A stretch of DNA of 35,951 bases, taken from NCBI GenBank assembly GCA_005881495.1, contig VBHI01000079.1, positions 1-35,951 on the forward strand, in the 5' to 3' direction. Shown here in pieces: positions 23,293 through 32,331 of the stretch. This stretch comes from Chloroflexota bacterium. Lineage in GTDB: Bacteria; Chloroflexota; Ktedonobacteria; Ktedonobacterales; Ktedonobacteraceae. Positions within the stretch are counted from its first letter, which is position 1; each line of letters opens with the position of its first letter. A program made the position numbers and the translations under genes. The notes beneath the pieces are model-generated. The model had not been told where the DNA came from and did no database searches. It saw nothing but the letters and a program-made list of their open reading frames with translations.

Positions 23293-24096
23293 ATGACCAT
23301 ATCCAAGAGTTTGCAATCTCGTAGAACGTTTTGTGGGACGGTTGCACGTTTTGCAACTGTCCTTGCGTTCTTCCCATTAGCTGACGTGTTTGCAAGTTGT
23401 GATACACAGCAAAAGAAAAAAATTTTGCGCCCTTCAGTGCAGATCAATACTACCAAAGTTATTACAAATACACGATACATTGGTGATGTATTCGCATTTC
23501 CCGAACAGATGATTTCCGCCTCCTTAGAGCCTAAGTTGAATAGAATACCTGGTTATGCCCCAGGCATTTCGTTCCTGGGCATAATTGCTCAGGACACCTT
23601 GACTTTTGGCGACAGTCTCACCCCCCGTGATATTGCGTTTGTAGGTCTGTTCAAACAGAAAAATGGCACGTTTCGCTATGGGTACGAGATAAACGGTGCA
23701 AGACATTATGCGAGTGGACATATACAAGGCTCGGATTACCAGTACAATATCAACTTCCGTCTCTATGGACAAGGCTTAGTCACAGATCCTAATTATCCAC
23801 ATCAAAGAAGGTTTGGCTACTTCCTCCAGGTTTGGAGTGGCTGGGATGCTTCCACGCGGATTCAAGGGCTGCAAAGCTCACCAATCTATGCAAATCAACT
23901 CTTTGTCGGAGTAATGGACGACAGCAATAATGTCCGTCTACCCGACAACAAACAACTCCAACTGTACATTCAGGTATCGGGTAATGAGCAGGTACCGAAC
24001 GTGATCTATAAAAATGACGACGAGACAAGTCAAGTCAGCTCGCAATTCAGTGACAATGAAAATCGTATCATCCTCACGCTTATCGGTAGTTATTGA
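23293..24096 (+). CDS. Exported protein with a Tat-type signal, unknown function
   Basis: A 267-residue protein. The N-terminus SLQSRRTFCGTVARFATVLA carries a twin-arginine motif (S-R-R-T-F) before a moderate hydrophobic stretch. LADVFASC may be a weak lipobox, so a Tat-exported lipoprotein is possible. The mature part is rich in beta-type sequence and aromatic residues (NGTFRYGYEINGARHYASGH, FGYFLQVWSGWDASTRIQGL, LQLYIQVSGNEQVPNVIYKN), which suggests a beta-sandwich or carbohydrate-binding fold, not identified. AGGAAAGAG precedes the ATG. The 23024-23292 gap between this gene and leuS shows no gene. Confidence 0.72.
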   Translation: MTISKSLQSRRTFCGTVARFATVLAFFPLADVFASCDTQQKKKILRPSVQINTTKVITNTRYIGDVFAFPEQMISASLEPKLNRIPGYAPGISFLGIIAQDTLTFGDSLTPRDIAFVGLFKQKNGTFRYGYEINGARHYASGHIQGSDYQYNINFRLYGQGLVTDPNYPHQRRFGYFLQVWSGWDASTRIQGLQSSPIYANQLFVGVMDDSNNVRLPDNKQLQLYIQVSGNEQVPNVIYKNDDETSQVSSQFSDNENRIILTLIGSY

Positions 24097-24152
24097 CAGA
24101 TACCTTTAACACATATGCCAGCCTCTCAGACTGCTTAGCTTTGGGTTTGTTT

Positions 24153-24575
24153 CTATCCAACAGCCGAGTAGGTCACCACTCGAGGAGGATTAAAGTTGTA
24201 CGTCCCATCTTCTACAAATAATTCCAGGTATCCGTTTTTCCAGGCAACAATGAAGGGATTTCCGATAAGACTACCGTTAGGGTCACACTTTTCTTCCAGA
24301 GTGAGACTTGAACTTGAAGTCGCATTGGAGATACAATTCATACTTGTTGGCCGATGAGCAAGAGGAATTTTATCCACTGGACAGAACTGGCCAATATCAG
24401 TGTCATAATTACCAAAGCTGCACGTGAACTGAGTAATCGTTATTGTTTTCGAGACTGTCTGTAAAGCAGATGTGGCAGAATTACGTGAGGCTATGCTCAA
24501 ATTACCTACAAGAAAGCCAAAAAAAGAACCAACTATGAGAGCCAGAGCCAGCAAAGATACTTGCTTCTTTGACAA
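24153..24575 (-). CDS. Membrane-anchored or secreted protein with four cysteines, unknown
   Basis: A 140-residue protein with an N-terminal span at 7-27 (LLALALIVGSFFGFLVGNLS). The outside part has four Cys (FTCSFG, GQFCPVDK, MNCISN, EEKCDPNG), which probably form two disulfides after export. The start is TTG at 24575 with AAAGGAG 7 nt upstream. It is divergent from the large gene at 24704 and converges with the Tat-type gene. No family recognised. Confidence 0.7.
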   Translation of the reverse strand: MSKKQVSLLALALIVGSFFGFLVGNLSIASRNSATSALQTVSKTITITQFTCSFGNYDTDIGQFCPVDKIPLAHRPTSMNCISNATSSSSLTLEEKCDPNGSLIGNPFIVAWKNGYLELFVEDGTYNFNPPRVVTYSAVG

Positions 24576-24654
24576 GTCGTCGCTCCTTTCACCACGAGGG
24601 CCTTAAATCTTCGTAACAAAACCTGACGTTAAAACGCCTTGCACAATATTAAAA

Positions 24655-24663
24655 TGGTATAAT
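24655..24663 (+). promoter_or_regulatory. Extended -10 promoter of the 908-residue membrane-protein gene
   Basis: TG-G-TATAAT: TG at 24655-24656 and TATAAT at 24658-24663. There is no good -35, which fits an extended -10 promoter. Predicted start near 24670. Confidence 0.55.
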
Positions 24664-24703
24664 GAAGTATGCGGGGTTCTCATTTTCAATCAACCACCTT
24701 TGA

Positions 24704-27430
24704 ATGGTAGAAGAGCCTGAGGCTATGTTGCATAAGAATCAACGACTTCAGCCCAAATTTGCTGTCGGAACGCTCGTCCGATCGTGCCTTGCACTGAGCC
24801 TCTTTGTCACCTTTCTTCTCTTTCCTTCAAACGCATTAGCCAACACAGGCATGGCTGCCGTAAACGGCACAAGCCCTCCAAGTTTGCTGCCCACATTTGA
24901 GGTCAAGGCCGGTTTCAATGCACGCTATAGAGATGGTAACTGGGTTCCCGTCCAAATCACGCTCAATAATAATGGAGCAGATTTCAGCGGTACGCTTTCG
25001 ATTAGCGCTCCACCTGCATTTGCCGGACTAGGAAATTCAACACCTTCTTCCACATATTACAAAGAATCAATCACTTTAGCCAGTGGTGCTCAGAAACAGG
25101 TCAGCATGTACGTACCACTTCATTCCGGCATACAGGGCGTTACTCAAACGCTCAAAATAGAATTGCTTGATGATAATGGAAATATCGTTCATACGCAGAC
25201 AAGCACACTCACTGCACTCGGGCCAGATGATGTCTTCGTTGGCATCCTCTCCGATCAAAGCAGCGGCTTTAATTCTCTCTCTAGCATCTCTCTTCCCAAC
25301 CAGGGCGGCTCGATAGTTGTGGAAACATTCAATGCTAACACTATGCCGGGTATGGCCAGTATGCTTAAAAACTTTGACCTTATTATACTTGATAACTTTA
25401 CTACAGGTAACCTGAGCAATGATCAACTTTCAGCTCTACAAACCTGGATCGATCAAGGGGGAGCGCTCATTGAAGTTGGTGGCCCTGAATGGCGCCGTAC
25501 GCTCAGTACACTTCCTGCTAGCCTGTTGCCCGTTTCCATCAACGGAACGAGCATCTTGCCAGCAGGCACCAGCCTGTTGCCCGTCAACGGCTCCAGCAAT
25601 GGGGGCACCGGTAAGGGCCCAATGGTTGGTGCAGGTACGATCAATGCTCCTGTAACAGTTAGTACGGCAACGTTAGCACAGGGAGGCAAGAGCTATCCCA
25701 TCCTTGCTTCCGGTAAGATACCCTTAATCGTCCAGGCTCTTCAAGGACGGGGCAGCATCTGCTATCTTGCTTTTGATCCAACTCTTGCCCCCATTATCAA
25801 TTGGCCCGCTGCCGGAACACTCTGGCGGGGTCTTGTTGTCCGTTCACTGGGCGATAAACTGCTCAGTTCCAGCGGCAATTTTGTGCCAGGCGCCTCATTC
25901 CAATGGACAAGATTGAGCGAATTACTACAAAACCACGAGCCAAATACCCTCCCTTCGCCCTGGTTACTGCTGGTATTACTGCTATGCTACCTGATCATAA
26001 TAGGGCCAGTACGCATTTTGCTAGTACGTCAGCACAAGAGGCGCAATTGGAATTGGCACATCATGTTGAGCAGTATCATTGTCTTTTCCCTGCTTACCTA
26101 TGGGCTTGCTATCCACCAGAATGGCACATCCATTGTAAGTAATAGCGTCTCAGTTCTCCGGTTAAACGAGGGCGAATCATCTGCCCACATTACTACCTAC
26201 ATAGGGATCTTCGCACCTAATCAAGGCAATTACCAGGTACATATTCCTGGAGAGGACCTGGTTCAACCTGCGCTCGATGAACAATTCAATTCAGGTCCCA
26301 GCCCTTCTGATGCAGGACAACAACAGACGACAATCACATCAGGACAGGACGGAGTAGATGTAAACCTGCAGGGAGGCAATACCGGGCTACTACGCCCGCT
26401 CCTTGCAGATGGCTATCAACAAGTACACGGTGGAATCAGCTCACAACTGGCGCTAGCTAATGGCATACTTACAGGGACAATTACGAACACACTTCATTAT
26501 TCACTCAGTGACGTGTATGTACTGATGCCTGATACCTTTGTGCGCATTGGTGATTTGCTAGCGGGCCAAACCAAACAAGTTCATCTTACGTTGAGCAGTT
26601 CCCCAGGAAATACAGGTACGGCACTTGCCGACCAGATTGCTCAGAGCTATCAATTGCCTGCCCCTTATAGCCCTATTGCGAGTAGTGCTAGCTCAGCACC
26701 ACAGAACGAATTGCAACGTCGTTTGGCAATATTATCGGCGCTGGGTGGTGGAGGAGGATTGCCAAACTCCGCTTGCACGTCTGGTTCATGTTCTGTTGCC
26801 GCATCTTCATCTTCTTATATACAACCTAACGGTGGTATCTCCTCAACAGTAAACAACAACGATCCCTTGTTAATTGCTAGCTCACCTGCAACCCTTATTG
26901 GCTGGGCAGTGCGGCCAACGGATATACCAACCGATGTAACGATCAACGGCAGCAACCCTCCAGGTTTTCAAGAGACCCTGGTTCAGGCAGGTCTGAATGT
27001 TAATTATTCCGGCACAGTAAACCTTCCGAATGACTTTCTTACAGGACATTTGATTGATGTACAAGGCAAGAATGTCCAGATACAGCCTGGTGGAGCCTAC
27101 ATTATGACAACAGGTAGCATGACATTTGAATTCACGGTGCCTGAGAGTACGGAACTACTCGTCAACAACGTAACGATTTATATGCCCTCCAACCTGGCAC
27201 AACCATCCTCCCTGGCAGGATCAATGACTACAGGGGATGCAACTGAATTGCAGGCGTACCTGTACAACTGGCGGACAGGTTCTTGGGACGGGTTCTCGCT
27301 GAGCGGATTCACTTTTGCAACATCGAGCGCCGGAGCGTATATCGGGCCAGGCGGTCGCGTACTTCTGCAGCTTGCCAACCAGAGTAACAATTTGACAATA
27401 TTCTTTGGCAAACCATCACTCAACCTGTAG
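24704..27430 (+). CDS. Large membrane protein with an extracytoplasmic GATase-like domain
   Basis: A 908-residue protein. After a signal peptide (CLALSLFVTFLLFPSNALA) there is a beta-rich domain (VPVQITLNNNGADFSGTLSI), then at about 165-370 a class I glutamine-amidotransferase-like alpha/beta domain (VFVGILSDQS, LKNFDLIILDNFTTGNLSND, QLSALQTWIDQGGALIEVGG) without an evident catalytic Cys. Two spans follow at about 415-440 and 452-470 around a basic loop (RQHKRRNWNWH), then a long second outside region of about 430 residues. Similar proteins occur with MoxR/VWA-type membrane operons, from memory. ATG 24725 with GAGG upstream is an alternative start. PhzF follows after 38 bp and may be co-transcribed. 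Confidence 0.78.
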   Translation: MVEEPEAMLHKNQRLQPKFAVGTLVRSCLALSLFVTFLLFPSNALANTGMAAVNGTSPPSLLPTFEVKAGFNARYRDGNWVPVQITLNNNGADFSGTLSISAPPAFAGLGNSTPSSTYYKESITLASGAQKQVSMYVPLHSGIQGVTQTLKIELLDDNGNIVHTQTSTLTALGPDDVFVGILSDQSSGFNSLSSISLPNQGGSIVVETFNANTMPGMASMLKNFDLIILDNFTTGNLSNDQLSALQTWIDQGGALIEVGGPEWRRTLSTLPASLLPVSINGTSILPAGTSLLPVNGSSNGGTGKGPMVGAGTINAPVTVSTATLAQGGKSYPILASGKIPLIVQALQGRGSICYLAFDPTLAPIINWPAAGTLWRGLVVRSLGDKLLSSSGNFVPGASFQWTRLSELLQNHEPNTLPSPWLLLVLLLCYLIIIGPVRILLVRQHKRRNWNWHIMLSSIIVFSLLTYGLAIHQNGTSIVSNSVSVLRLNEGESSAHITTYIGIFAPNQGNYQVHIPGEDLVQPALDEQFNSGPSPSDAGQQQTTITSGQDGVDVNLQGGNTGLLRPLLADGYQQVHGGISSQLALANGILTGTITNTLHYSLSDVYVLMPDTFVRIGDLLAGQTKQVHLTLSSSPGNTGTALADQIAQSYQLPAPYSPIASSASSAPQNELQRRLAILSALGGGGGLPNSACTSGSCSVAASSSSYIQPNGGISSTVNNNDPLLIASSPATLIGWAVRPTDIPTDVTINGSNPPGFQETLVQAGLNVNYSGTVNLPNDFLTGHLIDVQGKNVQIQPGGAYIMTTGSMTFEFTVPESTELLVNNVTIYMPSNLAQPSSLAGSMTTGDATELQAYLYNWRTGSWDGFSLSGFTFATSSAGAYIGPGGRVLLQLANQSNNLTIFFGKPSLNL

Positions 27431-27468
27431 GGGTCAATGGCTCGGGTGGATGGAAGGAAAGAAAGAAC

Positions 27469-28260
27469 ATGGGATTATCTATTTACCAGGTAGATGCTTT
27501 TACTGACAGGCCATTTTCGGGCAATCCTGCCGCTGTATGCCTCTTGCCCGGCCCCAGGGATGATCGCTGGATGCAGCAATTGGCGCAGGAGATGAACCTC
27601 TCTGAAACAGCTTTCCTCCTCTGGCAGAAAGATGGTTTCAATTTGCGCTGGTTTACTCCCGCTGTCGAAGTCGATCTTTGTGGTCACGCCACCCTCGCCA
27701 GCGCCCATATCTTATGGGAGCAGGAATATCTACAACCAGGTGAGCAAGCACGCTTCAACACACGCAGCGGCCTTTTGACAGCCGATCGTCACGGGGATTG
27801 GATAGAACTCGATTTTCCAGCAAAGCTAGAGGAGCCAACATCTGCCCCGCCTCATTTGATCGAAGCCCTGGGAATCCCTGTGACGTATGTGGGTAAAAAT
27901 GTCTTTGATTACCTGGTCGAAGTCGAAACGGAAGAGACCGTCCGTAATATGGATCCCGATATGGCCTTGCTGGCTAAAGTATCGGCACGCGGAGTAATGG
28001 TGACTAGCCGCGCTTCTTCTCCCGACTATGATTTCGTCTCACGCTTTTTTGCCCCGCGAGTAGGGGTGAATGAAGACCCGGTGACCGGCTCAGCTCACTG
28101 TTGCCTTGCTCCCTATTGGAGTAAACAACTGCATAAAAAAGAAATGGTTGCATACCAGGCCTCTGCTCGCGGTGGTGTGTTACGCGTTCGTGTCAATGGT
28201 GATCGCGTGAAGATCGGTGGGCAAGCGGTGACGGTTATGCACGGAGAAATAGCAGAATAG
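27469..28260 (+). CDS. PhzF-family isomerase/epimerase-like protein
   Basis: A 263-residue enzyme of the PhzF fold (two DAP-epimerase-like halves). The start YQVDAFTDRPFSGNPAAVCL is diagnostic, the general base is E46 in NLSETAFL, GHATLASAH lines the pocket, and NEDPVTGSAHCCLAPYW is the second signature. In phenazine makers PhzF isomerises dihydro-hydroxyanthranilate, but most members elsewhere have unknown substrates, and no other phz genes lie here. The start follows AGGAAAGAAAG. Family length is 260-300, so this copy is complete. Confidence 0.9.
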   Translation: MGLSIYQVDAFTDRPFSGNPAAVCLLPGPRDDRWMQQLAQEMNLSETAFLLWQKDGFNLRWFTPAVEVDLCGHATLASAHILWEQEYLQPGEQARFNTRSGLLTADRHGDWIELDFPAKLEEPTSAPPHLIEALGIPVTYVGKNVFDYLVEVETEETVRNMDPDMALLAKVSARGVMVTSRASSPDYDFVSRFFAPRVGVNEDPVTGSAHCCLAPYWSKQLHKKEMVAYQASARGGVLRVRVNGDRVKIGGQAVTVMHGEIAE

Positions 28261-28428
28261 TGCAGGTACTGCCTATGTTCGAAAATGAATAAGCGGTGCG
28301 TTTATTTGCAATAGACGTAGGGCATAGAGACCGCTAAGTAATACCACTCCTGCCTGAAGAAGGGGTTAGAGTGGTCACCCTGGCAGTCAAAGAATAAACT
28401 TCTGATTGCCCTGGGGTCAGGCGAACTG

Positions 28429-30375
28429 ATGTACTCACGAAAGAATATGAGCATGCAGGCAGATGCACGTTTAAAGCAGTCCATGTTTCCAGGCATGTGT
28501 CCCCTATGCAATGCACCACTCAACAGTACAGGACCCAATACGTCCCCGGATAGCGTAGTCCTGTGCCCTGCGTGTGGTTTCTCCGGCCCTTTTGCCCAAC
28601 GACAACGTCATCTCGCCCCCCAGGCTGATCAACAGCCTCTTCAGGGGGGGCCATCCGTTTGGATTGATCCTGCCGTCGCTACTTATCTCCTGGAAGATCA
28701 AAAGAGACAGGTAGATTACACACCGGGAATCATGCGGCCCCGGTCACGGCATCAACCGAAAAAGCCACCATCTATCAGTTCTACCCCAACCAGGAGGCCT
28801 GTAACCCCGATCCCTCCGCGTGCCTCGGCACGGCGCTCCGACAATGTCAAGATGCGCCCAAAATATCATGAGTCTCGTGCTCAACTCATCAAACAACAGG
28901 AAAGCGACATCACACGTATCCCAACGTATCCTCAACCAACAATGTGGCAATTTGAATCATCAGACTTTGAAATAGAGAGCAGTCTACCCGCACTCTCATT
29001 GATAGTAGACGCTCCGACACTCCCTGAATCATCCAACGCTCCAAGACGAACTGATCGTCTGCCATATATCGATGAGATGGATACGATACCTGTTCGGAAA
29101 GAGAACCAGGTTACAATTGATGAGATGGATACCAAACCTCCCAGGCTGAGATCGCAGCAGCTCGATATCGATGAGATAGACACCCTTCCGCCGCTGGCCG
29201 GTAATGGCCAAATTGATCGTTCTCTTGTCTCAATCGATCAGTCCACTTCAAGGGCACTGGCATTGGCTTCCCCTAACCTACCTTCCACACAAAGCAATCT
29301 GTTGGAACAAGAACGGTTTGTCCTTGCTCAGCAGACAACCGATCCATATTCCTGGACAGCAGGTAGTGCTGGCGGGTCTCCCTATGCACGGCGAATTGCT
29401 GAGCGGCCCACAAAAACGAGACGCAGGCTTTTCCCACACCCTATGGATCATCTACGCTGGTGGCTATTACATCCAGGGAGAATCGAATTTATCTTATGGT
29501 TGGGTGGTACGATCCTGCTTCTGGGCGTTACTGTTGTTCTTTTGTTTACCACTGCAATCAGTTTATCCTGGATTACTCCACCTGGCTTCCGGAATGGCTC
29601 AACGCTCAATAGTTCTTCAAGCCCGGCAACTGTCGTTACCAGGGGCAGCATGACACTCTCTCTTCTCAATAAAGGTCCGCTCGTACCGGGGCAAGCACTG
29701 TATCTGCGAGGTCAGGGATTCAGTCCTCATGGCCGCATCGAATTTACCGATGAGAATAAGCATTCAGTGCTCAGGCGGGATAGTCAAACCAATGCCGTTC
29801 AGGCCGACGGTCATGGAGCCTTTTCGGTTGCGCTCAACGACACTGCCTGGACAGCGGGGCGGCATCACGTCATTGCTCGTGACGTTGTTACGGGTCGTTC
29901 CGTCAATTTCCCAGTCATCCTCACCGCGGCTCCCTTTGGTAAAAATACCACTCCTACACCCTCATCGTCATATCCAGGGTTAACCGCGACAGCTACCTCT
30001 ACTAACGGTCCAGGTTCGTTTCCAACGGCTGTTGGTTCAACTCCTGTGCCAAAGCCAACGATGGGGACGACTCCTGTCCCGACGCCCACGAGCCAATCAT
30101 CCCCAACGCCTACTGCTACATCAGGGATTACACCAACAGCAGCGCCTGGCACTCCTCCTGGAATCACTCCTACCGCCCTTAGCTCTTCGTCGAATGGGAG
30201 TAGTAATTTTTTGCCGTCTAGTGTAGCAGTCAGCATAGGAATAAGTGCGGACTTACCTCAATCTAGCACAAATCTCACTGGTTCCTGGTTCTGGCTGTTC
30301 ATGGTAGGGTATGTCCTCGCCATGTTCATGGTAGGTTTAGCAGGCGTGTTACGCAAGAGACACAAAAATTCATGA
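28429..30375 (+). CDS. Zinc-ribbon, two-span, stalk-bearing membrane protein, unknown
   Basis: A 648-residue mosaic. Residues about 20-48 form a zinc ribbon (CPLC...CPAC). A disordered cytoplasmic region follows, with three repeats of IDEMDT/IDEIDT (about 207-250) each followed by Pro. One span lies at about 350-382 (FILWLGGTILLLGVTVVLLF). Outside there is an Ig-like or beta domain (LVPGQALYLRGQGFSPHGRI; SVALNDTAWTAGRHHVIARD), a Thr/Pro stalk (TPTSQSSPTPTAT), and a second span at 618-640 before RKRHKNS. The cytoplasmic repeats with acidic motif and Thr resemble FHA/kinase target segments (inference). ATG 28447 is an alternative start. A sister architecture is at 104-1534. Confidence 0.75.
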   Translation: MYSRKNMSMQADARLKQSMFPGMCPLCNAPLNSTGPNTSPDSVVLCPACGFSGPFAQRQRHLAPQADQQPLQGGPSVWIDPAVATYLLEDQKRQVDYTPGIMRPRSRHQPKKPPSISSTPTRRPVTPIPPRASARRSDNVKMRPKYHESRAQLIKQQESDITRIPTYPQPTMWQFESSDFEIESSLPALSLIVDAPTLPESSNAPRRTDRLPYIDEMDTIPVRKENQVTIDEMDTKPPRLRSQQLDIDEIDTLPPLAGNGQIDRSLVSIDQSTSRALALASPNLPSTQSNLLEQERFVLAQQTTDPYSWTAGSAGGSPYARRIAERPTKTRRRLFPHPMDHLRWWLLHPGRIEFILWLGGTILLLGVTVVLLFTTAISLSWITPPGFRNGSTLNSSSSPATVVTRGSMTLSLLNKGPLVPGQALYLRGQGFSPHGRIEFTDENKHSVLRRDSQTNAVQADGHGAFSVALNDTAWTAGRHHVIARDVVTGRSVNFPVILTAAPFGKNTTPTPSSSYPGLTATATSTNGPGSFPTAVGSTPVPKPTMGTTPVPTPTSQSSPTPTATSGITPTAAPGTPPGITPTALSSSSNGSSNFLPSSVAVSIGISADLPQSSTNLTGSWFWLFMVGYVLAMFMVGLAGVLRKRHKNS

Positions 30376-30582
30376 ATTGGCCCAGGAGATTCATCGTAAA
30401 TTTGTATTTCGTCTTTTCTTTCAGCAGACATCCAGGGAACGTTTCTTGAAAAATAGAGGCCAGGTTTTTCTTTTTCTCCTTTGATATCGACTTATGAGCG
30501 GTATAGTGGTACAATGCGTTTCGTTAGCCGTCTTTAACGAAGGGCTGGGTACTACACTTAATATATATCAAGGAGAAACCGT

Positions 30583-32241
30583 ATGCCGCGAGGACGCAAA
30601 AGACCACCACAAGATAGCGTCGACAGCATACTACTGGCCATCAGCCGTCGCGACAACATCGATCCCGATACGTTATCGCATTATTTAGATCGGCTGGATG
30701 AAGAATGGACTGATGGAGCACGCGATAAAGTCTTGCATTTACTGCGCACCCGTGATGAAGCAGCCCATGCGGCGGCCATCCTGATTCTATCTGAACTGGC
30801 AACCGAATTTGACCTGGAGGAACTTGAAGACCTTGTTGCTGACCCCACCGTGAGCGACGTCGCGAAACTCACCCTTGCGCCGATCTTGAAAGAAATGGAT
30901 TCGGAAATGGCCGATGATGGCCTCATTGAATATCTCAATGACCCCGAAGCTGCTATGCAACAAATGCAGATGCGCCTGCTTGAACTTGTGGGACAAAGCG
31001 AAATGGGGGTGGAATCTGTCCTGGAAGATATCCTCTCAATGCCCCTTGAGAGACGCCTTGGCTTCGTCAATTGGTTGGGGAACAGCCACGACCCTCGCGC
31101 CGCCAACTTGCTCATTCCCTTGCTGGAAAATCAGACCAGTAAGATAGTCGTTGCTGCAATCGACGCTCTTGAACAATTGGGCGAAATTGCCGCTCAGCAA
31201 ACAATTCCCGCTTTGAACTACCTGATTGCTCACACTTCCAATCGCCAGATAAAACAATATGCCCGTAGTGCACTTGGTAGATTGACCATGCATTCGGCAC
31301 CTGGCATTGAAGACTCGCCTCGGACTGGTGCTCATCAACAGCAGCTCCAATTTAATGAGGCGCGTGTCAGCCATCTCGACGGTGTTGGCTCACAGATGAT
31401 AATGCTCTCCTGGCGGCGTACGGATGGTCTTCTGAAGGGCGTCAACGTTCTCTATCAAGATCAATGGGGTATCAAAGACTGCTATGGCACCGATGAAATG
31501 GAACCCAATCGTTGGACTGAACTGGTGGCTGATATGGACGATCAGGGATTTGGTAGTTACACAGTTCCATTGGAATTTGGCCGTGCCTTGATTGCTGAAG
31601 CTCGTGCTATCAACAAACGCACACGTCGCAAAATACCTATCGCTTATGCTATATGGCGCCCCTTTATTGAGGGAGAAGAACCTCCAAACAAGAATGCACC
31701 ACCTGTCTCGATAAGGCTGGAACCGTGGGAACTTAGTTCCGAAGTCATTCAAATCGCGCAACGCGGAGATACGCTCTACCAGATTCCAGAATTCGTTTCG
31801 TGGATGTATGATCCTATGGAACGCATTCAGCCATATATTGATCGCTACTGGTCAAACCGTGATTTGTTTGACATGTCGAGTTTAGGTTCGCGCGGTCGTG
31901 GACGGAAAAGTGCTCAGAAAAAGAAATCCGCCATAGACTTAGAAACACTGATCAGTGAAGCGATAAGCGAGTTAGTAGATAATCCATGGCGTGTCCTTTA
32001 TGGAGATCGTCTGTTGCGTCAAGGCGCCCTCTTTCAGCTTGTAGATCGGCTAGAGGATGCAAAACTGGTTCGTGCCGTCGCAGCTGTGCTCCATCCAGGC
32101 TCTGGCATTCCAGCGCAGGAACAACCATTTGTTCGAGCTTTGATGCGTGTCTCTATTGAGCAAGGTCCGTTTCGTGCGCTTGCCGAAGCTCTTGAAGCAG
32201 CCAGGCTGAATATGCCGATAGATCTATTTCCAAACGACTAG
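30583..32241 (+). CDS. HEAT-repeat protein, unknown function
   Basis: A 552-residue soluble protein. The N-terminal half (about 15-235) is helical HEAT-like repeats (HDPRAANLLIPLLENQTSKI then VVAAIDALEQLGE; RQIKQYARSALGRL). The middle (about 250-440) is a mixed alpha/beta region (MLSWRRTDGLLKGVNVLYQD) and the C-terminal part is helical after a basic linker (GRGRKSAQKKKS). HEAT arrays serve as protein-binding scaffolds. AAGGAG lies 8 nt before the ATG. No signal peptide or span is seen. Immediately upstream, 30376-30582 has no gene and no convincing promoter pair. Confidence 0.82.
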   Translation: MPRGRKRPPQDSVDSILLAISRRDNIDPDTLSHYLDRLDEEWTDGARDKVLHLLRTRDEAAHAAAILILSELATEFDLEELEDLVADPTVSDVAKLTLAPILKEMDSEMADDGLIEYLNDPEAAMQQMQMRLLELVGQSEMGVESVLEDILSMPLERRLGFVNWLGNSHDPRAANLLIPLLENQTSKIVVAAIDALEQLGEIAAQQTIPALNYLIAHTSNRQIKQYARSALGRLTMHSAPGIEDSPRTGAHQQQLQFNEARVSHLDGVGSQMIMLSWRRTDGLLKGVNVLYQDQWGIKDCYGTDEMEPNRWTELVADMDDQGFGSYTVPLEFGRALIAEARAINKRTRRKIPIAYAIWRPFIEGEEPPNKNAPPVSIRLEPWELSSEVIQIAQRGDTLYQIPEFVSWMYDPMERIQPYIDRYWSNRDLFDMSSLGSRGRGRKSAQKKKSAIDLETLISEAISELVDNPWRVLYGDRLLRQGALFQLVDRLEDAKLVRAVAAVLHPGSGIPAQEQPFVRALMRVSIEQGPFRALAEALEAARLNMPIDLFPND

Positions 32242-32331
32242 ACTATTCTATGAGGCCACACGCCAAAAACCATGTTGTCTGGGTTAGTTGTAGAGAAATC
32301 ATAGCAACCCAGGCAATAGATTACAGAAGCA

